64,000 nt of DNA from Begonia masoniana. Lineage: Eukaryota > Streptophyta > Magnoliopsida > Cucurbitales > Begoniaceae. This document shows positions 36,432-48,359 of the stretch, piece after piece. The number at the start of each line of letters is the position of its first letter. Position 1 is the stretch's first letter. The notes under the pieces were generated by a model. The model was not told where the DNA came from and did not search any database. It was given only the letters and a program-made list of their open reading frames with translations. The position numbers were made by a program, and so were the translations under genes. The stretch lies in the NCBI GenBank assembly GCA_022432975.1, contig CM039509.1, positions 18,923,760-18,987,759 of the forward strand, given 5' to 3'.

Positions 36432-36605
36432 TTTATTGTGTATTATAATGTTTTCCTAGGTTCTTTTATGCATTGTTCTATGTTTTACTCGTATCGCACG
36501 ATCCATGTTCATGCACCTTGTTTTCGAAAAGCATAGAAAATGAGTTTCCGCATATGTTTTCATGAAAAGAAACGCCTAATGAAAAGATATGAAATGCATG
36601 TAATC

Positions 36606-36740
36606 CTGGTCACGTCGGGGTGGGGTTCAGACATGGCTGTCCTGAGAGGAGGAACATATTTTCCCCTGTAGATGGAAAGGGCTATCTAACTGTGAAATGT
36701 GCCCTCTCTATCAGGTGAGTCAACCCCCGGTGACACCTCC
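36606..36740 (+). ncRNA. Structured block in S4 (candidate RNA structure)
   Basis: Reads GGGGTGGGGTTCAG ... GTCAACCCCCGG; the outer GGTT/AACC pair keeps pairing although bases differ from E2 and E5. Lies within the candidate S4 intron. Confidence 0.3.
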
Positions 36741-37379
36741 CGCTATGTAACTAAATAATGAAAAAGAAATGCATGTTTTTACAAACCCCGCACGCATAGC
36801 ATTCATCTTCATTTACGAGATTTGTTGAGCTCTTTAGCTCATAGTTTATTTTCTATGGTGTAGGTGACTTTGATATAGGTGAGGACGACGTTCCTCCACC
36901 TCACGTATGAGCATGTTGATGGAGGATGGCCCATGGGAGTGTGCTGGGCAGTCGATGCTATTTTGACCTGTGGGGATGTAAGTAAATGTTTTGGAGATTT
37001 TGATAGATAAAAGGATAGGAAAATTGTATAGATGACTCATTTTAGGATGCTTGGTAACTGGATAGATAAGGTATAGTATTTTGTTGTGTTTTCGATATTT
37101 TCAAATAGAGGGGAATGTTCAATTTTTAAACGGATCCACGCGGTTCGTTTTTATGAAATTTGGTTATGTTTTAAATATGTTTTGAGTCGGTTTTTGGGTG
37201 ATTGGTGGAGTGAAGATTGTATGTGGGTAGTAGTGTTGTTATGAAATGTATTTAGAGGAAGTGATGAAGTTGTGGAGTGGAAATGAGGAATTGTGAAGTG
37301 TTTAAGTGTGGTGTACAGGGTAACGAAGGGAGAAATAAAAGGGAAGAGGAAGAGGAGAAGTGGAGCAGCTCTTTGGATT

Positions 37380-37600
37380 TCAAAATCCAGAGAATCTGCC
37401 AATCGATCGCCAGTAGGGGCGATTGATCAGCAGAAGAGAGGTGACTCTCTGGAAATTCCAGAGAGTCTGCCGATCGATTACCTGTAAAAGGGTGATCGAT
37501 CGGCTGGTGATCGATCGCAAGGGGGGATCGATCGCCTGGTGTGAGGGCGATCGATCGCCCCCCTTATTTTGGTAACAGCCGATCGATCGACCATGCAAAT
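37380..37600. repeat. CGATCGATCG palindrome block in S4
   Basis: At least eight CGATCGATCG-like motifs and an ACTCTCTGGAAATTCCAGAG hairpin within about 200 bp. E5 (40150-40385, 46240-46425) and E7 (55510-55620) carry the same type of block at the matching LTR position. Confidence 0.85.
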
Positions 37601-37793
37601 TTGGGCACAGTTGCCCTTTTTGCCCTCGGCTCGATTGTTCTGTGATTTTCCTATGTGTTTATATGTTTTCTTCAATGATTTTTCAACAACTTAGACCTTG
37701 ATTTAAAGTGTAAAAAAGATAAAATATAATTGCAGTCAACAAAATGAATTTTTTTTTACGGGAAATTAGGATATGGGTTGAAGGGTCGCTACA

Positions 37794-38323
37794 CATGCTT
37801 CTCGAGATTGTGATTTATTTAGATCGGCTGAGGAACTGGACTTCCTTAGGGAAATTCATTGAAATGCCAACATCGGAGGGTTCGGAAGTCAAAATCTAGG
37901 GATTTGAATGTTAGAGCTCAAGTTATTCACAATTTGATAACCCAAACCATTATGTATCGGGATGGACATAGAGATCTCGTGAGCTGTATGGATCTCTATG
38001 TGATGGCGAAGCTTTACAACAGGAAGATGTTCGACCATGGCTTCGTGATTTTAGGTCACATGCATGAGATCGGTCGGACATGCAACAAGAATCTACCATA
38101 CAACACGTTGATACAGAAGAACGTCGAGCGAGCTCGGTTTCAGCTACCGATTAGAGAGCAGCTGAGAACACAGAGATCCGACGATGTATTTGATAGGTTT
38201 CCTTTGATTCGGATGAGCCTAGTTGACGTCGACAAGACTTGGGCGTTCAAGGGAAATCAGGGGACCTCCACCTCTGCAGATGTTCCTATGGAGAAGGTCA
38301 CCGCGCAGCCATTATCCCCTTAG
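37794..38323 (+). pseudogene. Plant transposon-domain-like gene, C-terminal part
   Basis: Resumes after S4 with ASRDCDLFRSAEELDFLREIH, then a 1-nt frameshift near 37860, then an open frame with SRDLNVRAQVIHNLITQ, DLVSCMDLYVMAKLYNRKM and GHMHEIGRTCNKNLPYNTL. These fit the second half of the PF20167-type domain (NVRAQL.H..I ... LDLY ... LPYG.L). The listed start codon TTG is not a real start. Downstream (38324-38480), past a stop, the sequence still suggests a charged helix (RLEQKLEFLVSKVEEF). Frameshift, stop and S4 make it a pseudogene. Confidence 0.6.
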
Positions 38324-38928
38324 ACGGCTAGTAGGTAGGACAGATTGGAGCAGAAACTAGAGTTCCTCGTAAGCAAAGTCGAGGAGTTCACCGTCACATA
38401 GAGAGAGCTAGTTGAGTCCTAGAGAGAGCTGACGAAAACCCTCATGGATTGGATGGAGCAAGATGATGACGATGTCTTACCGCAGTTTAGTTTATATTTT
38501 GTATTTCATTTTATGTACTTTACTTTATGTTTGTATTTTAGTTTATACTATGAGTATTATGATTGTACTTTAGTTTATGCTTGTCATTTAGTTTATGTTA
38601 TGTGATGGTTGTGCTTTACTTTATGATTGTACTTGAGTGGTACTTAATTATCTGAAAGTGGCTGTTGGTTATAAAATTGTGATTTGAATATGCATGAATT
38701 GTTTGAAGCTAGCTATGAGGGAGTCAAAGAAATGTGTAAAAAAAAAGAGAAGTACTCGGCCACATGGCTTGGCCGAGTGCACTTCCATAATGTATTCAGC
38801 TCATGCATGCCATAAGAACACAAAATAAACTAGAGTTTTTGAAGAAAAATGAAGACAAACTCGTTTACATCATTTGTCACAAGGAAGACAATTTTTTTTT
38901 CCTTGATTGGTCTGGGTGAGAGTTGCTC
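38324..38928. other. Intergenic zone between the converging MULE genes
   Basis: Contains TTAGTTTATG/TTTACTTTATG repeats (about 38488-38640), which are AT-rich and could serve as 3' ends, and a 9-bp stem ACTCGGCCA...TGGCCGAGT at 38755-38779. No gene seen. Confidence 0.5.
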
Positions 38929-39098
38929 TTATGATAGAAAATAGAAGGGCTTCTCCATGTCTTGGTTGCTAGGCTTCCACCTCAAGTCTTCAAAATAACC
39001 TTCACCTACAAAAAGAACACACTTGTTAGATGATGGTTCAGCCGAGGCCAAAGATTTGGCTCGGGATCGTGTCATGGCTCTTCTTGGCACATTATCAG
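38929..39098 (-). pseudogene. Probable MULE gene C-terminal tail, left of the TRIM
   Basis: Minus-strand frame with DNVPRRAMTRSRAKSLASAEPS. It follows the transposase zinc knuckle once the TRIM is removed, so it is likely the end of the same gene. I do not recognise the tail itself. Confidence 0.4.
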
Positions 39099-39443
39099 TG
39101 ATATGAGAAATCCCTAACTCCACCACAAAAGCGCGCTCAATAGTGGAAGTTTAGACCCAACATATATACTAACCCAGACAACCTTCTGGAACCAATGTGG
39201 GATTCACATCATTCTCAAAAGGCGACTGCCTCAGTCGACGATCTATCAGACCCGTAAAGACAACTACCTCAGTCGGCGATCTGTTGGCTGTGTTCACTGT
39301 GACCCACAGAGGTTAGGTTCTAATACCAAGTGATATGAGAAACTCCTAACTCCACCACAAAAGCGCGCTTAAGAGTGGAAGTTTGGACCCAACATATATA
39401 CTGGCCTAGACAACCCTCTAGAACTGATGTGAGATTCACATCA
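39099..39443 (-). mobile_element. TRIM: terminal-repeat retrotransposon in miniature, 345 bp
   Basis: Direct repeats of 113 bp at 39099-39211 and 39331-39443, each beginning TGATATGAGAAA (or close) and ending CACATCA. On the minus strand the right copy is followed by a Met-tRNA-like primer site TTGGTATTAGAACC (39316-39329), and a purine tract CCTTTTGAGAA precedes the left copy. LTR, primer site, short spacer, tract and LTR without coding DNA are the definition of a TRIM. TRIMs move using enzymes from other elements. The repeats are clearly diverged (over 10% by eye), so the insertion is old. I see no matching 5-bp flanks. Confidence 0.85.
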
Positions 39444-39913
39444 AAGTGCGAATATTATGCCCTTGACGCCGACAAATAGCACAAGACATCATTGAGCTCT
39501 TCCTAGTAATTGCCGAACTTAGTGGCTCAAGACATGTTGAACTCTTTTCTTCTTCGGTCTACCAGGCTGGCATTTTTTTATGAGCGGCAGAGTTTGCTTC
39601 ATATTTTGTACGAGCGGCCACATGTGTTGGCCACTAATAGAATGAATGAAGTGTGAGTACATCTGAAGATAAGATCCCCGGTGATAGTATTGATGAACGT
39701 AATTTTCCGGTACTAGTCTCATGAAATGAATAAGGGAATGGAATGGACACATGAAATTCCAGTAAGCTCCCACTTGTAACAGTTGCACACACATGTATTC
39801 ATGTCGACAACATATTGTTCATTGTCGTTGCTGACCTCAAATCGTGCAGCTTTTGCAAATATAGCACTCCAATTTTGAGCTGCACGTTCTAGCTTTACAA
39901 GCTTTTTTCTTAT
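39444..39913 (-). pseudogene. MULE transposase C-terminal part: SWIM zinc finger and zinc knuckle
   Basis: Minus strand, reading on from E5. KLVKLERAAQNWSAIFAKAARFEV leads to a SWIM finger, CVCNCYKWELTGISCVHSI (CxC...CxH), followed after stops by PENYVHQYYHRGSYLQMYSHF, HMWP and GRPKKKR. Near 39430-39480 a knuckle CAICRRQGHNIRTL remains. This order (SWIM, PEDYV-like segment, GRPKKKR, CCHC knuckle) is that of mudrA/MULE transposases. E5 separates it from the catalytic half at 51717. In-frame stops show it is dead. Confidence 0.88.
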
Positions 39914-40149
39914 ATGGGTGTAACGACCCTTATTCTATACCCTTAAAATAACCTAATTTCCTATCCCTTAAAATTCCCGTAAAAATTTTTCTTTTTATAA
40001 CACTCATAAAATTTTGACTTCTAACCCTCTAAATCGAAGTCTCGGATTGTTGAAATTGTTTAAAATCATTCGAATAAAACAATACATTAAACTGAGGGAA
40101 ATCACAGTGCAAAAGCTGAGTACAAAACTGTCCGAAGCAAGAAAACAAA

Positions 40150-40385
40150 AAAGGCGATCGATCAGCCATTTGACAGCCGATCGATCGGCTTTTTGATAGC
40201 TGATCGATCGCCCCTTTCTGGAGATCGATCGGCTGCTGCTCTGGAATTTCTTCCAGAGCGTAGCCTGTAAGAGCCGATCGATAGCCCCTTTAACAGGCGA
40301 TCGATCGATTAACTCTCTAGAAAAAACCGAAGAGTTGCCATCCTTCTTGCCGATTGATCGCCCTCCCTGGCGATCGATCGGCAAC
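40150..40385. repeat. CGATCGATCG palindrome block in E5 left LTR
   Basis: Many CGATCGATCG/GATCGATCGGC motifs interleaved with AATTTCTTCCAGAGC and CTCTAGAAAA pieces, 230-470 bp from the LTR 3' end. Confidence 0.85.
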
Positions 40386-42050
40386 CTCCCTGGATTTTGA
40401 AATCCAGAGAGATTGCCTTACCCTTTCTTTTTCTTTGAACTCCCAGCACACACACACACACAAAATTTTTCTTCCATCCTATTTTCCTTTTCATCAAATT
40501 CGATAAAACACTATAACTCTTCTACCTTCATGCACTTCTCAATTTCATCAATCACCCAAAAACTACTCGAAACGTATTAGAAAATGTAGCCAAATTTCAT
40601 ATAAACAAACTGCATGGATCCGTTTAAAAACTGAACACATCCCTATGAGTTTTAAAATATCCAAAACACAACAAAATACTATCAATCATTAAAACACTAT
40701 ACATCATCAATCCAGTTACCAAACATCCTAAAATGAGTCGTCCATACCATTATAATGTCATCTAAGTCTAACGCATCCAAAATACCCATACAACTTTCCC
40801 CCATGGGTCAAAATAGCACCGACTGCGCCAGCCACTCCCACGAGCATTCTCACTCAACACGTGCGTTCATCAGGTGGAGGAACGTCATCCTCACCTTGTT
40901 CTATATCACCTACACCATAGAGACATTCTATGAGCTAAAGGCTTAATAAGTCTACATAAATGCGAATGCGTGCAATGCATATGCTATTTAGAAATCATGC
41001 AGTCATTTTATTCATTTAGTTACATAGCGGGATGTTACCGGGGGTTCGCTCTCAATAGATGAAAACGGCATATCCTACGGTTGGATAGCCCCTTTCATCT
41101 ACCAGGTGGGAAAACATGCTTCCCCTATAGGACAGCCATGTCTGAACCACCTCCCCGACGTGACCGTGGTTACATGCATTCTTATCTTTTCATTATTCAT
41201 TTTCTTTTCATGAAAACGTATGCGAAAGTTCATTTTTCGTGCTAGTTCGGAAACATGATGCATGAACATGGATTGTGCATTAAAATTATTGAAAGCATAC
41301 AGCAATACATAAAAACCTAGGAAAGCATTCTAATACAACAATCCACCTAAACTACCCACCCGACCTACACTAAAATAACATCATCACCAAATATCCTCGA
41401 TCAATAGACACTCCTATGGTGTAAGCCGAATCGGCCAAACAAAACACAAAGACTTACCTCGTGTCCTTAGTGCATCGAGCTCCTCCCACGAGCGTTGTTC
41501 ATCTAAAGCAATTTATAGCAATCGTCATTAAACCGAGTCTAAACCGTTGAGTTTCAAAAACTAACGAAACTCCTAGCTAAAGAAAATTTCTTAAAACTAT
41601 ATTTTAACTCATTGAGGCATTTCGTCGAGCAATTCGAATTCGATATTTGTAAACCTCCATTAATGGAGTTTTCCAACGTTTCAAATACCGGATTTTTAAC
41701 CAAAACACCAAATACCTCTATCATTGCACCCAACTATGCTCATTACTCATAAATACATCTATTAGAGGCGTAATCACGATAAACCTATCGATTTCAAACC
41801 TAAATCTAAGTTTTTAACAAAACCCTAACTAAAGCTTCAACCGTTTCTTAGCCCTAAACCGAAAACTAAATCATCCAAATGCTAGAAGCTTACCTAGAAT
41901 GTTGATCGGAGAAGAAAACGTGAGGAGTCGAGTCGCCGGAGAGGTGGCGTTGGTCGCCGGAAAAGAGGAGTCGGGCGAGAGAGAAAATCGCCATTGAGGT
42001 TCTCTGGAGGAGAAATGAAAATCGTGGGAGAAGAAAGAGGGTTTTTGATT

Positions 42051-42058
42051 TTTTTATA
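42051..42058 (-). promoter_or_regulatory. E5 LTR TATA box
   Basis: Minus strand TATAAAAA, about 240 bp from the LTR 5' edge. Confidence 0.5.
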
Positions 42059-42326
42059 AAATTTAACTTGTCAAATTACTATTTTGCCCTTTAGTCAGTT
42101 TTCTATTTAATCATCGTCCGATTTCGTTATTTATCCAACGATTCGGTTTCTCCAAATTTTCATATTTCACCATAAATTCCAATTTATTATTAAGACTCCA
42201 TTAAAACTTTCTGTTCGCAAAACGGAATTAATTCGACATATTTACAAAAATGCCATTATTTATTGAAATAATAAAATCCCGTAAAACCGGGTGTTATATT
42301 CCATCCACCTTAATTAAAATTTTGTC

Positions 42327-43560
42327 CTAAAAATTTGATTGTACAAACAGTTTAGGATACTTGGACATCATATCCTGTTGCCTCTCCCAAGTAACTTCGT
42401 CTACGTCATAGTTCTGCCACAGGACTTTTACCAGCATAATTTCTTTATTGCGCAATACTTTGATAGAGGACTCTAGAATCCGCACCGACTTCTCCACATC
42501 AGTCATTGTTTGTTGTACCTCAATCTCCCTTACTTCCACGACACGAGATGGGTCATGCAAGCACCTTATGAGCATAGATACGTGAAACACGTTGTGGATG
42601 CCTTCCATTGATACCGGAAGCTGCAATCGGTATGCCATCTTCCCGATCCTCTTCAAAATAGGGAAGGACCCCACATAACGAGGACTCAACTTGCCTCTTC
42701 TCCCGAACCGCATCACACCCTTAAACGGAGAAATCTATAAGTATACCTCTTCACCTTCTTTGAACTCCAATTCCCTCCTTCTAGTGTCAGCATAACTTTT
42801 CTAGTGGCTCTGTGCTACCTCAATGTGCTGCCTAATAACGGCGATCTTCTCCGCCGTTTGCTGTAAAAATCTGGGCCAATTATGCTAGCTTCACCAATTT
42901 CGTCCCAATATAGCGGAAACCTACATTTTTTCCCATATAGCGCTTCATATGGAGCCATACCGATCGTAGCTTGGAAGCTATTGTTGTATGAGAATTCTAT
43001 CAGTGGCAAATTCCTGCTCCACGAGCCTTGAAATTGCAACACACACGCTCTAAGCATATCCTCCAGAATTTGATTTGTCATTTCTGTTTGACCATCGGTC
43101 TGAGGATGAAATGATGTGCTGAAATTTAGCTGAGTTCCCATGGCTTTGTGCAGATTTTTCCAGAATTTAGATGTGAATCTCGGATCTCTATCGAAAACAA
43201 TCGAGACTGGGACTCCGTGTAATCTAACTATCTCTTGTACATAAAGTTCTGCAAGCTGATCCATGGAATGTGTCATCTTAACTGATAGAAAATGGGCCGA
43301 TTTCGTTAGACGGTCAACTATAACCTAAATCCCATCTTGCCCTTTCGTCGTTCTCGGGAGTCCAACAATGAAGTCCATAGAGATTTGCTCCTATTTCCAT
43401 TCCGGGATTGGCAGAGGCTATAATGTTCCTGCTAGCCTTTGGTGCTCTGCCTTAACCTGTTGATAAACCAAACAGGTTTCTACGTACTTGGCGACCTCTC
43501 TTTTCATATTCGGCCACCATAAGTGTTTTTTAAATCCCGATACATCTTGGTGCTTCTTGG
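42327..43560 (-). pseudogene. E5 integrase with chromodomain-like tail
   Basis: Pieces on the minus strand: [20 protein letters not shown] with [11 protein letters not shown] (second Asp) and [14 protein letters not shown] (Glu) at 42815-43276; then, after a frameshift near 42860, KVSPFKG-type sequence and [21 protein letters not shown], the GPF module altered to GSF; then [11 protein letters not shown] of the chromodomain-like tail (42327-42716). The zinc region and first Asp upstream (43280-43560) are interrupted by stops. No functional integrase can be made. Confidence 0.85.
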
Positions 43561-45060
43561 ATACACGTAGTATGCCGAGGAGTGTGCCTTGGTCAAAATT
43601 TCCTTCTTTAACTCCTTGTCGTTAGACACGTACCACCTATGTCTGAATCTCAATACGCCATCATCCGACAGGCTGAATCGGATGGGTCCTCAGATGTCAT
43701 ACTCAACCGATATTTCTCACACTACAAGTCTTTCTGTTGAGCTTCTCGGATTTTGTCTATTATTGTCGACCTTAGTGAAGTATTCGCAAGCATATTGGAC
43801 AACTCGGTAACAATCTCCACATTAAACTTCACAATCTCCGTTTTTAGCGTTACCGACATTTATGTAAGCGAAGGTTAACTCGTAATAGGCATTTTGCTCA
43901 AGGCATCTGCGACTTTATTGGCCTTTCTTGGATGGTATTTAATTTTGAAGTCGTAGTCTTTGACGAACTCCAAGCACCTTCTTTGCCGCATGTTCAATTC
44001 CTTCTACGTAAACAGATACTTTAAGATCTTGTGGTCCGAATACACTTCGCATTGCTGCCCGTAGAAATAATGTCTCTAAATCTTTAATGCAAAGACAACT
44101 GCCGCCAGTTCTAGGTCGTGCGTCGGATAATTTTGTTCATACGGCTTCAATTGCCGAGAAGCATACGCAATAACCCTTCCTTCCTGCATAAGTATGCATC
44201 CAAGTCCAACCTTAGACGTATCGCAGTATATGCTGAACTTGTCGCCCTCAATTGGAAGTGTCAAAACTGGAGCCATTGTAAATTTCTGTTTCAGCTCTTG
44301 AAAGCTTTTGTTGCATGCAGCCGACCATACAAATTTTTCATTCTTCCTGGTCAAACGGGAAAGAGAGACTGCAATCTTTGAGAACCCCTCAATAGACTTC
44401 CGGTAATACCCGACAAGTCCAAGAAATCCTCGTACTTCAAGCACATTCTTAGGCTGCGGCCAATCTTTGACAACTTGAATTTTGGTCGGGTCCACAGAAA
44501 TTTCCTCTTGAGATACAATATGGCCGAGGAAACTAATTTGGTCCCACCAAAACTCGCACTTGGAGAACTTTGGGTACAGTTGGTGTTGCTTTAAAATTCC
44601 TAAGACAATTCGTAGTTGCTCCTCGTGTTCCTCTTTTGTCTTTGAATAGATTAAGATGTCGTCAATGAAAACAACAACAAACTTGTCTAAATACTCCTTA
44701 AAGACGCGATTCATCAGATCCATAAACGCTGCAGGGGCATTTGTAAGTCCAAAAGACATTACCAAAAATTCATAATGCCCATATCTCGTTCGAAACGCCA
44801 TCTTTTTAATATCTTCCCTCTGGACCTTCAACTGATAATAATCCAAGCGTAGGTCAATTCTCGAAAATATGAGAGCACCCTGCATTTGGCAAATAGGTCA
44901 TCTATTCGGCGCAACAGATACTTATTTTTCACTGTTAACTTATTCAACTCTCTATAGTCGATTCACATCTTGAGAGTTCCATCTTTCTTCTTAACAAATA
45001 GAACCGGCGCACCCCATGGAGAGAAGCTAGGTCGGATGAATCCCTTGTCCAACAACTCTA
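43561..45060 (-). pseudogene. E5 reverse transcriptase and RNase H
   Basis: The best open piece (44076-44885) has [28 protein letters not shown], the active-site box [18 protein letters not shown] and RNase [12 protein letters not shown] followed by [14 protein letters not shown]. Upstream, RT entry motifs ([12 protein letters not shown], about 44990-45020) are in other frames. Stops lie after 44076 in the RNase H to integrase linker. Family assignment is secure, activity is not possible. Confidence 0.85.
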
Positions 45061-45064
45061 CTAA

Positions 45065-45843
45065 CTAAGACTTCATCTCCTTTAGTTTAGCAGGTGCTAG
45101 TCTGTATGGATTCTTAGATACAGGCGCAGAGCCTGGATATACATCGATCACAAACTCAATCTCTATGTCCGGCGGGAATCCCAGAAGATCATCACAAAAG
45201 ATCTCTGCAAATTCTTTAACTATTGGAAGGTCACTTGGCTTTACTTCACTTAACAATCGAGTATCAACCACTACGGCCAAGTAGACTAAGCATTCATCCT
45301 TAAACTGCTCTCTGACCTTCATAGAATAGAAAGTCGGCAATCCTCTTAACCTATTCATAGCCTGGAACATAAACTCCTCTTTGTTCAGGGGGCAAAAAAT
45401 CACCATCCCGGACCTGCAATCAATCGTGGCGAAATGGCGCGATAGCCAATCCATTCCCAAAATAAGATCATACCATTCTATGCCAATAACTATCAGACGG
45501 GCATAAAGGGTATTATTCTCCACCGAGACAACATTGCCCTGAAAGATACGATCCGACTGCATAAACTCTCTCGAAGGCAGCATCACTTTATACTCACACT
45601 CTGCTAATTCAGGCACTAACCTCAGTCTAGTCATACAAGCAGTTGAAATAAAAGAGTGCGTAGCTTTTGGAACCTCTCCATACCATGATTGTTTGGAACG
45701 ACTATCTCTTGGGCCCTGAGACCCTCACGGTTTACTAGCCTCTCTATTTGCTGTGGTTGCATATCCATGTGTTAGGCCTGACGATTAAGCAAATCCGTCA
45801 GCCTATCCAGGGCTTCGTCCTTAGCGTCTCTACCTCGAACCAT
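45065..45843 (-). pseudogene. E5 gag N-terminus fused to protease by deletion
   Basis: ATG at 45843 starts MVRGRDAKDEALDRLTDLLNRQA, nearly the E8 gag N-terminus. About 60 codons on, the sequence jumps from the GMERFQ-like segment to THSFISTACMTRLRL, which in E8 follows the protease DTG. Capsid, zinc knuckle and the catalytic Asp-Thr-Gly are thus removed, a deletion of about 1.1 kb relative to E8. The rest of the protease ([20 protein letters not shown]) and the start of RT ([17 protein letters not shown]) continue at 45065-45634. Confidence 0.82.
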
Positions 45844-45853
45844 TTTATAACTC

Positions 45854-45918
45854 CTATAAAAGTTAAAACAAATAATTCTAAGAAATCTAAATCAAAGAAA
45901 TATTAAAAATGTACTTAC
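45854..45918 (-). promoter_or_regulatory. Candidate 65-nt leader intron before gag (E5)
   Basis: Donor CAACT|GTAAGTAC at 45918 and acceptor TTATAG|GAG at 45854 on the minus strand, with a T-rich stretch before the acceptor. Confidence 0.42.
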
Positions 45919-45990
45919 AGTTGAGGAAGCATGTCCGTGTAGTGGCTTGCACAGTCGAGCAGTCTACAGAATCGATTTTAAAACCCGGGG

Positions 45991-46002
45991 GCTCTGATAC
46001 CA
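45991..46002 (-). other. E5 primer binding site
   Basis: Minus strand TGGTATCAGAGC, an exact Met-tRNA type site, four bases from the LTR. Confidence 0.9.
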
Positions 46003-48359
46003 AAACTGTAACGACCCTTATTCTATACCCTTAAAATAACCCAATTTCCTATACCTTAAAATTCTCGTAAAAATTTTCTTTTTATAACACTCATAAAATT
46101 TTGACTTCCAACCCTATAAATCGAAGTCTAAGATTGTTGAAATTGTTTAAAATCATTCGAATAAAACAATACATTAAACTGAGGGACATCACAGTGCAAA
46201 AGTCGAGGACAAAACTGTCTGAAGCAAGAAAACAAAAGGGGCGATCGATCGGCAATTTGACAGTCGATCGATCGGCTGCTGCTCTGGAATTTCTTCCAGA
46301 GCGTAGCCCGTAAGAGCCAATCGATCGCCCCTTTAACAGGCGATCGATCGGCTAACTCTCTGGAAAAAATCAGAGAGTTGCCATCCTTCATGCTGATTGA
46401 TCGGCCTCCTTGGCGATTGATCGGCAACCTCCCTGGATTTTTAAATCCAGAGAGCTTGCCTTCCCCTTTCTTTTTCTTTCAACTCCCTGCACACACACAC
46501 ACACACAATTTTTCTTCCATCCTATTTTCCTTTTCATCAAATTACAATAAAACACTATAACTCTTCTACTTTCATTCACTTCTCAATTTCATCAATCACC
46601 CAAAAACTACTCAAAGCGTATTAGAAAATGTAGCCAATTTTCATAAAAACAAACTGTGTGGATCCGTTTAAAAACTGAACACATCCCTACGAGTTTTAAA
46701 ATATCCAAAACACAACAAAATACTATCAATCATCAAAACACTATACATCATCAATCCAGTTGCCAAACATCCTAAAATGAGTTGTCTATACCATTATAAT
46801 GTCATCTAAGTCTAACGCATCCAAAATACTTATACAACTTTCCCCCATGGGTCAAAATAGCACCGACTGCGCCAGCGCACTCCCACGAACATTCTCACTC
46901 AACACGTGCATTCATCAGGTGGAGGAACGTCATCCTCACCTTATTCTATATCACCTACACCATAGAAACATTCTATGAGCTAAAGGCTCAATAAGTCTAC
47001 GTAAATGCGAATGCGTGCAATGCATATGCTATTTAGAAATCATCCAGTCATTTTATTCATTTAGTTACATAGCGGGATGCCACCGGGGGTTCGCTCTCAG
47101 TAGATGAAAACGACACATCCTACGGTTGGATAGCCCCTTCCATCTACCAGGGGGGAAAACATGTGTAATAACCCAGAAATTTTATTGAATAAATTAAAAG
47201 TTTTGTTAGGATTTCGTGAGAGATTTTAACGGGTTAAATAGCTTATTAAAATTTGGGATTTTATTATTGCAAAAAAAAGTGGACGAGAATTTAACGAGAA
47301 TATGGAAGTTTAAACACGGGAGGGCAAAACGGTAAATGAGGATTAATTAATGGTTAGTTTTATTATTATTATTATTATTATAAAAAAAAACATAAAAACA
47401 ACAGAATAGCATTCTGTTGTTCGTCGAATGCCCGAGCGCCGAGGGCCGTGAAACAGGGGAGAGGGGAGAGCGACGGGAGGCGACGTTCTCCGACCAAAAT
47501 CGACGGCGTTTTCTGACGCTCTCCGGCCAGACGACTCTGGCGAGGAGGTTCTGGCTGTCTCCGCGTGCGCACCAACTAGTAAGCGGGATTTTTCCCCCTG
47601 TTTTCCTCTCTGTTCGAGGTCGTGGATCTCCGAGCTGCTAGAGCTCCGATCGCTACCCGTTTTTGGTTTCTCTCGGCGTCGAATTGCCGTGCTCGGTGCT
47701 GGCAAAGGTTGCCGAGCAATGGTGAGCTCGGATTGAGTGAAAAACCGAGGGCTCCAATTTGGGAAATTCGGGTTTTGTGTGTGTAGCTCGGGATTTTGGG
47801 TTAGTTTACACTAATTGGGTATGTGAGAGATCGATTGGTGAGGAATTAGGTGGAATTTTATGGAAAACTGAAATGGGGAAATTTTGTTGGTGAAGGGCAG
47901 TTTGGGTTTTCGGATAATTGACCTAGCTAGGGTCGTTTGTTTTCAAATTCCTTTTGGCAGGTTAAAATAAGTTATTAGAGGAGTACGTGGCCGCTGGAAT
48001 CGTTCGATTCCGATATCCGACGCGAGAGTTATGCACGTTTGAAGTTTTGGGTCGGTTTTTACCGAACCCAAATTAGTGGCCGTTTAGTTAGATTTTAGTT
48101 GGATTAGACTCGAAATAGTAGTTTGAGAGTAATTGGTGAATGTAAGTTGATTTTGATGAAGTCTGAATTTTTGTCGTAGGTCGAGCCGTAGGTGGACAAG
48201 AAACCGAACATCCTCAGCAAGCTAGGACGCCAGGTAAGTAGTAGTGTGGTTGAGAATGTTTGAGAGTCGCCCAGAAGGGCCTACACCATAGTTGTTTGCT
48301 TGTTGTGAGTCGTGTGTATGCCGTGAGTGGTTTGTATGCAATTTGTGTGTGTGGTGGCC

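Larger units (their letters stand above)
23668..37793 (+). mobile_element. S4: solo LTR of the E5 family, split by E4
   Basis: The first part (23668-24598) starts TGTAACCCCGG and the last part (36437-37793) ends AGGGTCGCTACA; these are the reverse complement of E5 LTR ends, so it is plus-oriented. Without E4 it is about 2.29 kb. Flanks CATGT (23663-23667) and CATGC (37794-37798) are a likely 5-bp duplication with one change. Candidate intron: donor GAG|GTAAG at 24482, acceptor TGTAG|GTGA at 36863. No internal genes. Confidence 0.88.
39919..42298 (-). repeat. E5 3' LTR, 2380 bp
   Basis: TGTAACGACCC to GTGTTATA (terminal ACA mutated). Holds the CGATCGATCG block (40150-40385), CTGGAA hairpins, a CA microsatellite (40447-40462), the structured block (41030-41165, GGTTC/GAACC), candidate intron (donor 41457, acceptor 40910) and TATA box (42051-42058). 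It is the uninterrupted reference for the S2 insertion site (GGAAAACATGCTTC, about 41110). Confidence 0.93.

Noticed and set aside
39094..39448. Target duplication around the TRIM
   Set aside because: Flanks ATCAG and AAGTG do not match; I do not claim one.
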